64,000 nucleotides of DNA from Spongospora subterranea f. sp. subterranea (GCA_049724395.1 JAUGWO010000131.1:1-64000), one strand, 5' to 3'; positions 1-9,295 are shown, numbered from the stretch's first letter. Translations and numbers: made by a program. Notes: generated by a model from the letters alone, not told the origin.

Positions 1-828
1 TTGGCCACACACCTGGCAATGTTTGAGCAACACCTATAGCCGTGTGTACAAGTTGAGATATTGCAAGCACCCAACTTATTTTGCTCAGAACTGATCGCAG
101 AAAACATTTTGACAACACCAATTACTGAAAGTCATAAAGAGGAATTAACACACTTTTCGATTCTTTGTTCCCTGCATTGATCAGTATGATGGGAAGCAAA
201 GAACCCAATTCAACTAACCAGGCCGATCGAAATAGGATGAACATTTCCAATGATGAACAAAGGAGAGTTTTTGTCCTAGAAAGGGTGTACCGGTAACCAT
301 AAACTGTGTACGTTCAACGACGTTCTAATGTCACTAACGGCCTGCTTGTGATGCTGAAGGAATAAATGAAATAATTTCTCCAACGCAGATCCTCAAATTC
401 TCTTCTTGAGCTTGCGAAGGTCCCGATTGATCCGATAGGTTAATCTGGCCAGCGAAGTAAGCCAGTGACCAGTTATTCACATACAAAATCGACCTCATGT
501 TTAATGATGGAAGAGCTCCAACCGTTAAAACCAAAAATAGAATTGGCAAGCCAGTGCTCAAACACAACTTGACCAGCTAAATAAGCGTGACCTGGTCCTA
601 TAAATCACCATAAAAATTGGACTCAAAGGAACACGAACATATCAAAACAACAACCAATGATGTATGCTCCAACAAGAAGACTCACCATTTGACCCGCCTG
701 TTGGTTTATAGGACATCATCGTATGACTTGGGCGTTTGTTAAGCCTCTCGGTGATCCGTCTTTTCTCGTCATCACTGTACGAGAATCGAGTCCCATCAAT
801 ATTCATCAATATATCATTTATGGTTTGA
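1..828. repeat. 0.83-kb direct repeat, copy 1 (open at window edge)
   Basis: This stretch matches 3618-4439 almost base for base. The only difference I found by eye is a 6-nt segment (CCAGTG near 551) present here and absent there. The match begins at base 1, so the repeat probably continues beyond the window. It ends abruptly at the GGTTTGA near 828. The unit carries the 5' part of a RAD52-like gene on the minus strand. The near identity suggests a recent duplication or an assembly duplication. Confidence 0.9.
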
Positions 829-840
829 ATAATAACACGG
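334..840 (-). pseudogene. RAD52: RAD52-like 5' gene fragment (copy 1)
   Basis: Duplicate of the RAD52-like fragment at 3951-4447, with the same exon and intron layout and the same loss of similarity after RICVG. The 6-nt difference falls in exon 2 and adds two residues. The sequence upstream of QTINDIL differs from copy 2 because the repeat boundary cuts here, so the native ATG is missing. It is probably not a working gene. Confidence 0.65.
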
Positions 841-870
841 AATAAATACCAGTTCATGTTAACATGAGGA

Positions 871-995
871 ACCCTACACTGTACTCATCACATCACCACT
901 GCCATGTGGGGGCCACAATGTACACTGTACACGTCCCCACTGCCATGTGAGGGATACACTGTACACATCACCACTGCCGTGTGGGTGCCGCCACG
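871..995. repeat. Short tandem repeat, about 35-45 nt period, three units
   Basis: Three diverged units beginning TACACTGTAC and continuing with CACTGCCATGTGGG-like sequence lie head to tail at about 877, 918 and 955. No coding frame is associated with them. Confidence 0.6.
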
Positions 996-1066
996 ACTAT
1001 AGACTCAATGTGGATCCAAATTGATCCAACACTGGGCGAAGTCACTTGAAAATGGGGGCCCAGAAA

Positions 1067-1131
1067 AGACTGGCCACTTTAACTGGCCATTTCGAAAAAG
1101 TGCGCGGATGGCCAGTTAAAGTGGCCAGTCT
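1067..1131. repeat. Perfect 24-nt inverted repeat with 17-nt loop
   Basis: Arms 1067-1090 and 1108-1131 are exact reverse complements built from TGGCCA/ACTGGCCA words. The transcript would form a strong hairpin. The arm words recur in the neighbouring 1190-1400 repeats. Confidence 0.85.
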
Positions 1132-1189
1132 TTGTACTATAGATACGAGAATAGACTGGCAACAAACTGATTGTGGCTCTTGGTCAATA

Positions 1190-1371
1190 TATATTGGGTA
1201 CGTTGAATTCACTGGCTTGATTCACTGGCCGCACTTTTTCAAGCCAGTGAATTCAATATCTTGGTATGAGCAGTGAATTCACTGGCTTGATTCACTGGCT
1301 TGACGCATTTATCTGAGCCATGAATCATGCCAGGTCGAATTCACTGCTATACCAAGATATTGAAATCACTG
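1190..1371. repeat. Cluster of nested inverted repeats (GAATTCACTGGCTT words)
   Basis: GAATTCACTGGCTTGATTC-type words occur repeatedly in both orientations, for example near 1205, 1240, 1271 and 1334. CAATATCTTGGTAT...GAATTC near 1253 pairs with its reverse complement near 1334-1359. The CACTGGCTTACTTCGC that follows is also the start of the inverted RAD52-unit copy, so this cluster may mark a recombination junction. Confidence 0.7.
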
Positions 1372-1738
1372 GCTTACTTCGCTGGCCAGATTAACCTATC
1401 GGATCAATCGGGACCTTCGCAAGCTCAAGAAGAGAATTTGAGGATCTGCGTTGGAGAAATTATTTCATTTATTCCTTCAGCATCACAAGCAGGCCGTTAG
1501 TGACATTAGAACGTCGTTGAACGTACACAGTTTATGGTATGGTTACCGGTCGTTGAACGTACACAGTTTACGGTTACCGGTACACCCTTTCTAGGACAAA
1601 AACCCTCCTTTGTTCATCATTGGATATTACCGGCGACCTCAAGAATATGCACAAGATGCACATCCAGTGCAACTGTACTATGTACTATTTCGATCGGCCT
1701 GTTTAGTTGAATTGGGTTCTTTGCTTCCCATCATAATT
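1372..1738. repeat. Inverted partial third copy of the 0.83-kb unit
   Basis: Reverse-complement match to about 185-452 (and 3802-4069). It begins inside the second RAD52 intron and continues through the exon piece and its flank. About 60 nt of unrelated sequence replaces part of the flank near 1626-1690, and a short local duplication of the 'cgttgaacgtacacagttta' segment lies near 1515-1575. With copies 1 and 2 this gives a direct plus inverted arrangement in under 4.5 kb. Confidence 0.85.
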
Positions 1739-1753
1739 GTATTTTCGTGCTCA

Positions 1754-2448
1754 ATGCGGGGAACAAAAAGTCGAAAGGTGTGGGATATTCACGAGTTCAA
1801 CATCAAGCAGTTCGAATTCTTTCCACCTGATGCAGATCAGCATCTACCCGATGCTGATAAAGTTCCGTTTGCTATCAATGGCAACTGTTGTTACCGGTTT
1901 GAGTCAATGTCTGTCAAACCCAACCTAATGTCCCGGTTCAGCCACTGGCAATGGCGTTGTACTCGATCGAATTATATTCCTGTTGGGGAAAACCCGAAAG
2001 GAATTTCGGTAACCTACAAGAGGTGCTGTGGGGTGTTATTGTGTACCAATGGTGATTGTGCGGTTCGCATGCGGCCAAACCAGAACTACCCGACAAGGGT
2101 AACTGGCATGTAAGTGTGATTACATCTGCTATGAGACCTCATCTCAATGTCCTGCTGTAGGTGCCCTGTTTGTTCGATGGAATTGCGACATCAAATCCTT
2201 GTGAATGCGCCATTATGTGGGTGCAACACTTCGTGAAAGATCGCTGTATCATAATTCATGATGGGAATCATGAACATAAAATACCTCACGTCAAGAAACC
2301 CGACCACTACGGGAAGCAGGCGTTGAAGGACATTGTCATGGCAGCTCCAAGAAGGACCGCACAGCAATTGTTAGTCCCTACTCCAGGAACCAACGCAGAG
2401 TCGGTTCGTCTTACGCATGAGGGGATGGCAATACTAAGGAAGACTTGA
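1754..2448 (+). CDS. GCM-type zinc-domain protein 1 (probably transposon-related or domesticated)
   Basis: Exon 1 (start ATG at 1754; the frame is open from 1610) contains SHWQWRCTRSNY and then CCGVLLCTNGDC and RMRPNQNYP. A GTAAGT..TAG intron (2110-2160, 51 nt) follows and joins to CPVC. The pattern C-x5-C-x4-C...C-x2-C...H-x-H resembles the WRKY-GCM1 superfamily, as in glial-cells-missing factors and MULE transposase DNA-binding domains. The last part, containing RCIIIHDGNHEHKIP with the H-x-H ligands, is in another frame, so one small frame change or an unseen intron separates it from CPVC. Its paralogue at 4479-5236 and the surrounding repeats suggest a mobile or recombining family. The stop lies inside the inverted repeat at 2414-2670. 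The function is inferred from motif only. Confidence 0.5.
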
Positions 2449-2670
2449 TTTCCTATATAAAGGTTATTTATATGGAAAAAACTGAGTAAATGTTATCGTA
2501 AATGTGCTTTCTTCCCTGGTCGAGGGTTCGTCAGTAGTTGCTGATCGAAATGGTCAGGCCTAATCCTCCTGGTAGCGATATTTACGATAACATTTACTCA
2601 GTTTTTTCCATATAAATAACCTTTATATAGGAAATCAAGTCTTCCTTACGATTGCCATCCCCTCATCATA
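2414..2670. repeat. Inverted repeat, arms about 90 nt, spacer about 75 nt
   Basis: Arm 1, about 2414-2504, pairs with about 2580-2670 with few mismatches. It includes the 3' end of the GCM-type gene and A/T-rich sequence (ATATAAAGGTTATTTATATGG). The arrangement looks like a foldback element or a tail-to-tail duplication of the gene end. Confidence 0.85.
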
Positions 2671-3115
2671 AGATAAAACCCGTTTACTGTGCTCAACCAG
2701 ATTTTGCTGGAATGTCCACAAGATATGCAGGCTTTGTGGTCATTCCATTTTCGGGTTTGAATCGTAGGCATTATACGTTGATCGTAACTAAGTCATGGCT
2801 GATATAGCGTAAAATGATTTGCTGGAACAATCACGTTCAACCAAGCTTGAGAACTGCTTTGACAATGTGGCCAATCCTTGTATGCAGCACTGATTAATTC
2901 TCCATATTGTTTTCCTTGACCGCATCGATATTTTCAATACATCACTGAGTGGATGGTCGAACAGGCAGCCGAATCATCCTTACAGGCGGTCTTGGATGTA
3001 TTGATGAACGACGGTGCGTACGAGGAGACAGACAGAAGATGTTATGATCCAGGCTGCGATCAAGTATAAGCAAAATGGGTGCCTGCAATCTCTCAACTTA
3101 TGCACATGGCTATAG

Positions 3116-3451
3116 GTGTTGCTAAAAGATGCTCGGTGTGTGGTGAAGATACCGGACAAAATCATGTTCGTCGAATTACCGCAAGATTTAATGTCAGCGG
3201 AAATTGACTGTAATTTGATTCTGAATGTTGGTGGCTGCAAATGGACGCAAGTAGGGCGCATTAGCGCCACACAACGTACCGGTATGCACTTTTACTCTCA
3301 TATACTACGAGCTGATGTGCCCATACCGGGCTGGTTTCATTATAATGATCTTGATAATGGCGGAAGGCCTGTACTTATCTCGCCGATCACCAATGGGCGT
3401 AAACAACTTTCTTTTTTCGTTTTCTACGTCAAAAATCCGGAGATAAACTGA
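3116..3451 (+). CDS. USP-like C-terminal module, partial gene (family member 2)
   Basis: The frame contains KIPDKIMFVELPQDL, EIDCNLILNVGGCKW and VGRISATQRTGMHFYSHIL, then GWFHYNDLDNGG, and ends VFYVKNPEIN. The order hydrophobic strand, 'L-x-G-x-I-x-x-x-G-x-HF', 'W-x-x-Y-x-DL' resembles the C-terminal part of ubiquitin-specific proteases (peptidase C19), where the His and the Asp/Asn are catalytic. The Cys-box half is not seen, so this is either a fragment or a different fold that only looks similar. Sequence just upstream (from about 3080) is homologous to the minus-strand piece at 3539-3724. Confidence 0.4.
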   Translation: MLLKDARCVVKIPDKIMFVELPQDLMSAEIDCNLILNVGGCKWTQVGRISATQRTGMHFYSHILRADVPIPGWFHYNDLDNGGRPVLISPITNGRKQLSFFVFYVKNPEIN

Positions 3452-3538
3452 AAATTATTTCTTGTGTCTTTGTCTGCTATCTTTGATCATAAGCGCTTTT
3501 CAGGAAGGCCTTAGTCATACGCATATATGCTAGCTGCG

Positions 3539-3724
3539 TTAAATCAGATTACATTCTATTTCCGATGTCATTAAGCCTTGTAGTATTTCGATAAAAAAAC
3601 ATGATCTGTCCGGCAGTTTGGCCACACACCTGGCAATGTTTGAGCAACACCTATAGCCGTGTGTACAAGTTGAGATATTGCAAGCACCCAACTTATTTTG
3701 CTCAGAACTGATCGCAGAAAACAT
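3539..3724 (-). pseudogene. Inverted fragment of the USP-like family
   Basis: The minus-strand frame reads GACNISTCTHGYRCC, ARCVAKLPDR and LMTSEIECNLI. It is collinear with the plus-strand GACNLSTYAHGYRCC, ARCVVKIPDK and LMSAEIDCNLI at 3080-3215. This is a diverged, oppositely oriented paralogous piece. Part of it lies inside the 0.83-kb repeat and is therefore also present at 1-107. Confidence 0.55.
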
Positions 3725-4439
3725 TTTGACAACACCAATTACTGAAAGTCATAAAGAGGAATTAACACACTTTTCGATTCTTTGTTCCCTGCATTGATCA
3801 GTATGATGGGAAGCAAAGAACCCAATTCAACTAACCAGGCCGATCGAAATAGGATGAACATTTCCAATGATGAACAAAGGAGAGTTTTTGTCCTAGAAAG
3901 GGTGTACCGGTAACCATAAACTGTGTACGTTCAACGACGTTCTAATGTCACTAACGGCCTGCTTGTGATGCTGAAGGAATAAATGAAATAATTTCTCCAA
4001 CGCAGATCCTCAAATTCTCTTCTTGAGCTTGCGAAGGTCCCGATTGATCCGATAGGTTAATCTGGCCAGCGAAGTAAGCCAGTGACCAGTTATTCACATA
4101 CAAAATCGACCTCATGTTTAATGATGGAAGAGCTCCAACCGTTAAAACCAAAAATAGAATTGGCAAGCTCAAACACAACTTGACCAGCTAAATAAGCGTG
4201 ACCTGGTCCTATAAATCACCATAAAAATTGGACTCAAAGGAACACGAACATATCAAAACAACAACCAATGATGTATGCTCCAACAAGAAGACTCACCATT
4301 TGACCCGCCTGTTGGTTTATAGGACATCATCGTATGACTTGGGCGTTTGTTAAGCCTCTCGGTGATCCGTCTTTTCTCGTCATCACTGTACGAGAATCGA
4401 GTCCCATCAATATTCATCAATATATCATTTATGGTTTGA
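3618..4439. repeat. 0.83-kb direct repeat, copy 2
   Basis: Second copy of the unit at 1-828, same orientation, offset 3617 and then 3611 after the 6-nt difference. Past 4439 the sequences diverge completely. In this copy the minus-strand RAD52-like reading frame has a good ATG just outside the repeat boundary (4447); copy 1 lacks it. Confidence 0.9.
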
Positions 4440-4447
4440 CTGGCCAT
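3951..4447 (-). pseudogene. RAD52: RAD52-like 5' gene fragment (copy 2)
   Basis: Three short exons read like the N-terminal DNA-binding half of RAD52, the recombination mediator that anneals single strands. Exon 1 (4447-4297) starts MASQTINDILMNIDG and contains YSDDEKRRITERLNKR. Exon 2 (4208-4102) contains AGQVVFELANSIFGFNGWSS and ends HEVDF. Exon 3 (from 4061) contains SQAQEENLRICVG. Introns have GTGAGT and GTATGT donors; the second is only about 40 nt. Known RAD52 motifs are the 'INLAN-x-x-FG-NGW' stretch and 'VDF'. After RICVG the similarity stops: the expected RVxLKDGxxHEDxGYG segment and everything after it is absent before the stop at 3951. The piece therefore looks like a captured or truncated 5' fragment, or the front of a gene broken by assembly. 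Confidence 0.7.
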
Positions 4448-4478
4448 TGTGGATTTTCGGATTATTATATACACCTGA

Positions 4479-5236
4479 GTGTATGCAATTCATGTTCCGG
4501 ACTTGCCGTGTTTCGCGTCGCATTTCTGTCTATTTCAGGTGATGGATGTCGACGAGGTCAACCTCAGCTGGTCAATATCCAATTTCACTGGGGTCGACTT
4601 CAACTCCAATCCGGTGAAATATTTATCGAACCATCATCCAGATTGCGACGGGGTTCCTTTGCGCCCAAATGAAGGTGCACGTTTTTTTTTGAACACGCGG
4701 CATCAAAACCCAATATGGTTGCCAACTATTCTGAATGGCAGTGGCGAGTAACAAAGACACGATACTGGCCATTATTGGACAGAAAAAGAGCTGTCAAAAT
4801 CATTTCGAAGATGTGCAACGGGGTTATTTCGTGCTCCAACGCCAAGTGTTCGTATTCTCTGCGTCCTAAACAGAATAATCCGGACTCATTCGACCATTCG
4901 TACTGCTGCAGTTTCATAGCAGGCGCATCTAAACTTTTATGCAGGTGTCACGTTTGTCTGGGTGAATTGACCCGTTTGAAATGCAATGCCAAATGCCGGT
5001 GGATTGAGGCTGCTTTCTGCAATAAAAGCGACGAACCCTGGGGTCTTCTGGGGAGAATATCTGCAACAACTGCCACAGGTGGGCATTTTTTCGTACACGT
5101 TAAAAGGGATGAACCGGGCAAGATGCCAGGATTCTATAATTACGATGACCTTACAAACGGAGGAAGGGCCGTTTTCGATGAGAAACCAATAAATTTCAAA
5201 GCCAATTCCGTTTATGTGGCGTACGGTAAAAAATAA
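4479..5236 (+). CDS. GCM-type zinc-domain plus USP-like module protein (family member 3)
   Basis: The N-terminal frame contains FNSNPVKYLSNHHPDCDG and NEGARFFLNTRHQNP. One small frame change near 4715 then leads into SEWQWRVTKTRYWP, CNGVISCSNAKC, SLRPKQNNP, CHVC and CNAKC, the same zinc-ligand series as the gene at 1754-2448. It runs without a break into LLGRISATTATGGHFFVHV and GFYNYDDLTNGGRAVF, the same USP-like module as 3116-3451. This copy therefore shows that the two modules belong to one protein. The stop is TAA at 5234-5236. No transposase DDE domain is visible. The gene may be a host family amplified by recombination or the non-transposase part of a MULE-like element. Confidence 0.5.
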
Positions 5237-5249
5237 GCATAAGGTTTCC

Positions 5250-5790
5250 TTATTAATGCCAACACGAATCGGATTGATGTTGTCAGCATTTAAGTGCCGC
5301 AGAAATTCTCCCCAACAGACCCCAGGATTCGTCGCCCAGAAGAACTTCATATAGAAAGGACAATCAATTGAAACACCAACGGGTACCCAAATATAGGTGA
5401 CATTTTTACAATACAATCAGGCCACGGGTGGGCAGTTTTTCGCAGGAAGAAAGGGGAAGTTTCCGATCTTATGCTGGCTTAAACTATTTCAAGTTAGTGG
5501 TAAATACAAATGGTTAACCTGAATATGTCTGCCTGAATGATGTGTTGAGGACAACGTTTTCTACGCGGGTGAGGAAAAAGGCGGTCGACGTTTGTCAGTA
5601 GTTCCCAGTTTTGTTCGCTGAACCGTGCGGTGACAATTGTTCATTCACGTAAAAAAGGGATGAACCCGGCAAGATGCCATGATTAAGCCAACTACGTTGA
5701 CACGGTACACTCAGGTGTATATGATAATATTTCAATTCCAAATCCACAATGGCCAGTCTTTTATAGCCCTCCCTTGAAAATACATCCAAA
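5250..5790. repeat. Scrambled fragments of the GCM/USP-like family
   Basis: Minus-strand 5285-5340 resembles the reverse complement of 5020-5075 (the NPGVCWGEFL/NPGVFWGEYL coding piece). 5642-5680 repeats 5095-5138 in direct orientation. 5700-5760 is a reverse-complement match to 4439-4500, including ACACCTGAGTGTA. These pieces are short and diverged. No intact gene is visible. Confidence 0.55.
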
Positions 5791-5821
5791 TGTATATTGA
5801 TCTACTGTATTGTCACGTCCT

Positions 5822-6345
5822 TCATGATCGTAACCTAACGGATGAGGATATGATTGTCATCCTTATGGCGGCTACATTGCTTTCACCATTCTGCATGGAC
5901 TCTTCGGCACTCTCCAACCGGTCTTGGAGAGTTGTTAAAGAAATGTTCTCTTGATCATGTAGTGCTTCAATCACCGCAGGGAAGCGACCTCGGCAGCCCA
6001 CCATAAGGATGTCAATCATATCCTCATCCGGTAGGTTACGATCATGAAGCCTTAACTGATCCCTCAGTGATTGCTTCTCCCGGATGTACTCCAGGACGCC
6101 CTGCTCGCCCCCATCCGTACAGACCAAAACATAGCCTTTAACGTCGCCGGCTTGATGCGGCTACTTTTACCATACTTGATTTCTAACATTTGAATGAGAA
6201 GCGTGCAGGATTCGGTGTCATCAAATTGTGACCAGATCTGGGGCACCATCGCCAGTAGCAGGACACCTGCTAACTGTTTATCAGTTTCTTGGTCGACAAT
6301 TTCCAAAGTTAGGAACTTGGAGAGGCGGTATGTCTTGAAGGCCAA
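5822..6345 (-). mobile_element. Ty1/copia LTR-retrotransposon fossil, gag (UBN2) fragment
   Basis: Minus-strand peptides such as LLIQMLEIKYGKSS, EYIREKQSLRDQLR and LTTLQDRLESAEESMQNGE match the gag polyprotein of Ty1/copia elements (UBN2 type). Only part of gag is seen; no protease, integrase, reverse transcriptase or LTR was recognised around it. The piece is broken, with about one or two breaks, and I treat it as an old relic. Its upstream side runs into the inverted repeat at 6366-6511. Confidence 0.75.
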
Positions 6346-6365
6346 CTTGACCGTCTTGAACCGAT

Positions 6366-6511
6366 CGTTGTTCTTCTTTTAGCGCTTTATTCTTCGCATG
6401 AGTTAATCTTCGAAGAGCGAACTGAAGGATGATTGACAGATTCTTCATCCTTCAGTTTGCTCTTTGAAGATTAACTCATGCGAAGAATAAAGCGCTAAAA
6501 GAAGAACAACG
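6366..6511. repeat. Near-perfect inverted repeat, 67-nt arms, 12-nt loop
   Basis: Arms 6366-6432 and 6445-6511 pair at about 65 of 67 positions. They contain TTCTTCTTTTAGCGCTTT and its reverse complement. It sits beside the copia gag relic and could be a small foldback element or an inverted duplication of gag-flanking sequence. Confidence 0.88.
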
Positions 6512-7399
6512 AGCTCAAGCTAAAGCTGCTGGTAATACAGCACTGGTAGTTGTTTTCTCCTATCAGTTGGGGTTGTATAAGCAAGTTGAGCTTTGAAGGA
6601 TCAACTTCATTGCCGTTTCGCTTGCTGGTGTTGTTTCTGCCATATCTGGGCCCATAACCAAACGAGTCCTTAAACCGAAATCCGGGATCAGTAAGAACGT
6701 AAATTTATCTATAGAAACATACTTCGGACCTCGTGTATACTAACGGCTACATGAAGTATCAAGGCAACCCTTAATATATTTCAACTAAAGTTGCAAAATC
6801 TAAATGTGTTTTTTATAACTGTGTTGAACTACATAATTTTTATTTCAGAAAAAATGGCCTCACAGCTACGTAAAAAAATCTTCATAGCCGGGATTATCCA
6901 GTTGTAATTGTCTTATGTGCTGCCGCAGACCGCTGCCCATTTCATCGGCCGCCGTTGCTTCCGGAACAGTGCCGGATCGAATTGTGAAATTGTGGATAGG
7001 GATCATCCCACGAATCCCACGACTTGCCACTGGTCTAATTCTTTACCCGTATCTGGAGAGTGCTTCACCTGTCTGCGTACAGTTTGGAAACGAATGTATC
7101 AGGTAATGTTACCTCAGTGTCAAGCCTGAGTACTGTACGTATATCCCCAGAGTCAAGTTCGAAAGGAATTTATGTTTCCGACTACCTCTCCCTTTCAAAA
7201 ACCTGAAAATTTGCGCCGAAAACGTTTCAATGTGTTTTCCAGTCAGGAGAGTAGCGTTAGAATGATAGCATAGACTGCGGTAACCATTGATCCTGCCAGG
7301 ACTCTAATAGAATATCTTTCGTTACTTGGGTTTAATCACAGGCCTTTGGACAGAAGGTGGTCATCATTATTGTAAAACAAAAAGGAGGTACTTACAAGG
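6512..7399. other. No supported gene
   Basis: Short open frames occur on the plus strand near 6855-7129, but none has recognisable motifs, good codon structure or splice support. A 13-nt match to the 18S rRNA 5' end lies at 7287-7299 and is dismissed below. Confidence 0.4.
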
Positions 7400-7831
7400 T
7401 CATTTGATCCGCATTGCTGACGACTCATCAAGCAAGGAGCCAAAACCGCTGTCATCATCTGATGATTCACCAATGGATTCAAAAAATGAGATTATCAATG
7501 CAGTAATAAAATGATCAAAAAAATATACCAGATCGCAACGGAGTCGATATAATAGTTCTCGCCCCGACTCCATCAACATCTGTAACTTGTTCGACGTCCA
7601 ACGAATATTAATTCGCGAAACCTCTGCTAAGCGGTCATGGCAACGTTTTGAACAAAATGTTGAGGAATGATTGGAGAGAATACCAGGCTGCAGCGGTTCA
7701 GAGGTGGCAGTCCTACCCTCGACAGCAACGCAAACCGTATAATGGTCGGGATTAAACGCGCTACTGATTTGCGCCACTACTATGTCGCCATGATGTCTAA
7801 TGTCAGATGATACGGTTGGGTCAAATCTCAA
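7400..7831 (-). CDS. Unknown protein with acidic C-terminus
   Basis: A 143-residue frame, open for about 25 more residues upstream, contains VFGNVLRFDPTVSSDIRHHG, DIVVAQISSAF and a serine/acidic end (ESIGESSDDDSGFGSLLDES). I do not recognise the family. A plus-strand open frame overlaps the acidic end and may be its shadow. It could be real, because the upstream part continues the same frame without an ATG, which hints at a spliced 5' exon. Confidence 0.3.
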   Translation of the reverse strand: MRFDPTVSSDIRHHGDIVVAQISSAFNPDHYTVCVAVEGRTATSEPLQPGILSNHSSTFCSKRCHDRLAEVSRINIRWTSNKLQMLMESGRELLYRLRCDLVYFFDHFITALIISFFESIGESSDDDSGFGSLLDESSAMRIK

Positions 7832-7980
7832 GACATTGCCAAATACGTACAGGTTAGAGTCTGGTTCGGCCTGACCAAAAATACGACTGGCTCGATATCG
7901 ACACTGTGATTTTCAAAAACAGGTCTCTTCCTCTTCAGAAAAACCATTGTAGAAATCACTGTTGCGGCGAAATTCGACAT

Positions 7981-8208
7981 ACCTACCGTATTCCTCGGAG
8001 CTCTGTACCCCCCAAACCCTAAACTCCGTGAGAGGCTAGCGACATCATTATTAACGCTACATTTCCCGAAATATCTCTTTTGGATAGGGTATCGGATACC
8101 TTACAAGTTTCCCAGTGGGAAATTTACTGTATTTTACAATGCGTAGCTGTCGGGGCTTCACGGAGTTTAGGGTTTGGGGGGTACAGAGCTCCGAGGAATA
8201 CGGTAGGC
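7981..8208. repeat. Inverted repeat, 51-nt arms, 126-nt spacer
   Basis: Arms 7981-8031 and 8158-8208 match at about 50 of 51 positions. They include GAGTTTAGGGTTTGGGGGG, a short plant-type telomere-like word that also occurs in the palindrome at 26 kb. Confidence 0.88.
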
Positions 8209-8411
8209 GGTATCATCTCCATCGTCGGAACAAGTCTTGGCGCATGCCTAGGAGGGTGGCTAATCCCTTGGTCACATTGGTGGACAAGGGCCAGGAAGTG
8301 CTGCGCTTCCGATCGGATTTTATCGACAAAGACGGCGAGCGTCAGATGAGAGCTGAGAAAGAGCTTCTCATACTTAAGGTGATGGTTGGCAAAACTCGGG
8401 AAACTCTGTAA
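8115..8411 (+). CDS. Unknown small basic protein
   Basis: A 98-residue frame contains MPRRVANPLVTLVDKGQEV, LRFRSDFIDKDGER and LLILKVMVGKTRETL. Its start overlaps the second arm of the inverted repeat at 7981-8208. No family was recognised. The minus strand is also open here, so the call is weak. Confidence 0.25.
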   Translation: MGNLLYFTMRSCRGFTEFRVWGVQSSEEYGRRYHLHRRNKSWRMPRRVANPLVTLVDKGQEVLRFRSDFIDKDGERQMRAEKELLILKVMVGKTRETL

Positions 8412-9295
8412 ACAATCCTCAATGAAGGCAAAATCCTTGAACACCGATTTCAGTGTGTGGAATAACAGTATCAGACTCTTTATCAAAATTTTTCACTGGA
8501 ACTTCGGTTTTGATGACTGATGGAGCTTCGGCTTTTGAGCGATATCATGATCAATGTCAGGCCAACGCAACGTTGAACTTTTAGATCCTGTAGAGATGCG
8601 TTTTCTTATACAAGTCCTCAACCCATTGTATGAGCCTCGTCTTTGACAGAAGCAGTGGTCTGAGCTCGAAAAATACGCAATGGCAATGGTTCTGTTCCTG
8701 ATGAGGCTATTCACCTTCACAGTTTCGGGACCATCAGTTTGTGCGTATTCTCGTTGGATTGTTGGTTTATCAAAATGTTAAACCATATTTGTTTAACATC
8801 GAAGGTGCGTTTGTATACTGTTGGGATACGGGTAACTGCTTTTACAGCGAACTGAACTTGTGGTCGCGTAGGCCACAGGCACGAAGGACAGAACGCATCA
8901 AGCGGCAAACCAGGCCCGTTATATTGCTAAAATACCAGTACCACATGTACATGACTAAGAATATGACAGATTCTCTTGATTTTCAGTCCACTTATCGCTG
9001 GTCAAACATGTTGTTTTGCTGATACTGATATATATATGGAGATGAAGGAGATATATCAGATATATCAACATCACTACAGATATTAATGGTGTAGTGACAT
9101 TGGAGGATTGAGGAATAGGTCGATTAATATACAATGGGATCTGTCCGGTATTGTGTTCCCCAATTGAATCAACAGTTGGGACCGGGTTCAATTGGGTATT
9201 TCGCAGTCCGCAGCAGATGATTGCCAACCAAAGGGCCAGTAGATGGGCTGGGTAAATTACCCCCAATCTCTGACGATCCTCCTTAATTCCTCATC
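8412..9295. other. No supported gene; AT-rich low-complexity patch
   Basis: Several open frames under 100 residues occur on both strands with no recognisable motif. A GATATATCAG/ATATATATGG simple patch lies at about 9025-9070. Confidence 0.4.

Noticed and set aside
7287-7299. TTGATCCTGCCAG, the start of 18S rRNA
   Set aside because: The bases that follow do not match 18S (TAGTCATATGCTT expected). Thirteen nt alone is not evidence for an rRNA gene or fragment.
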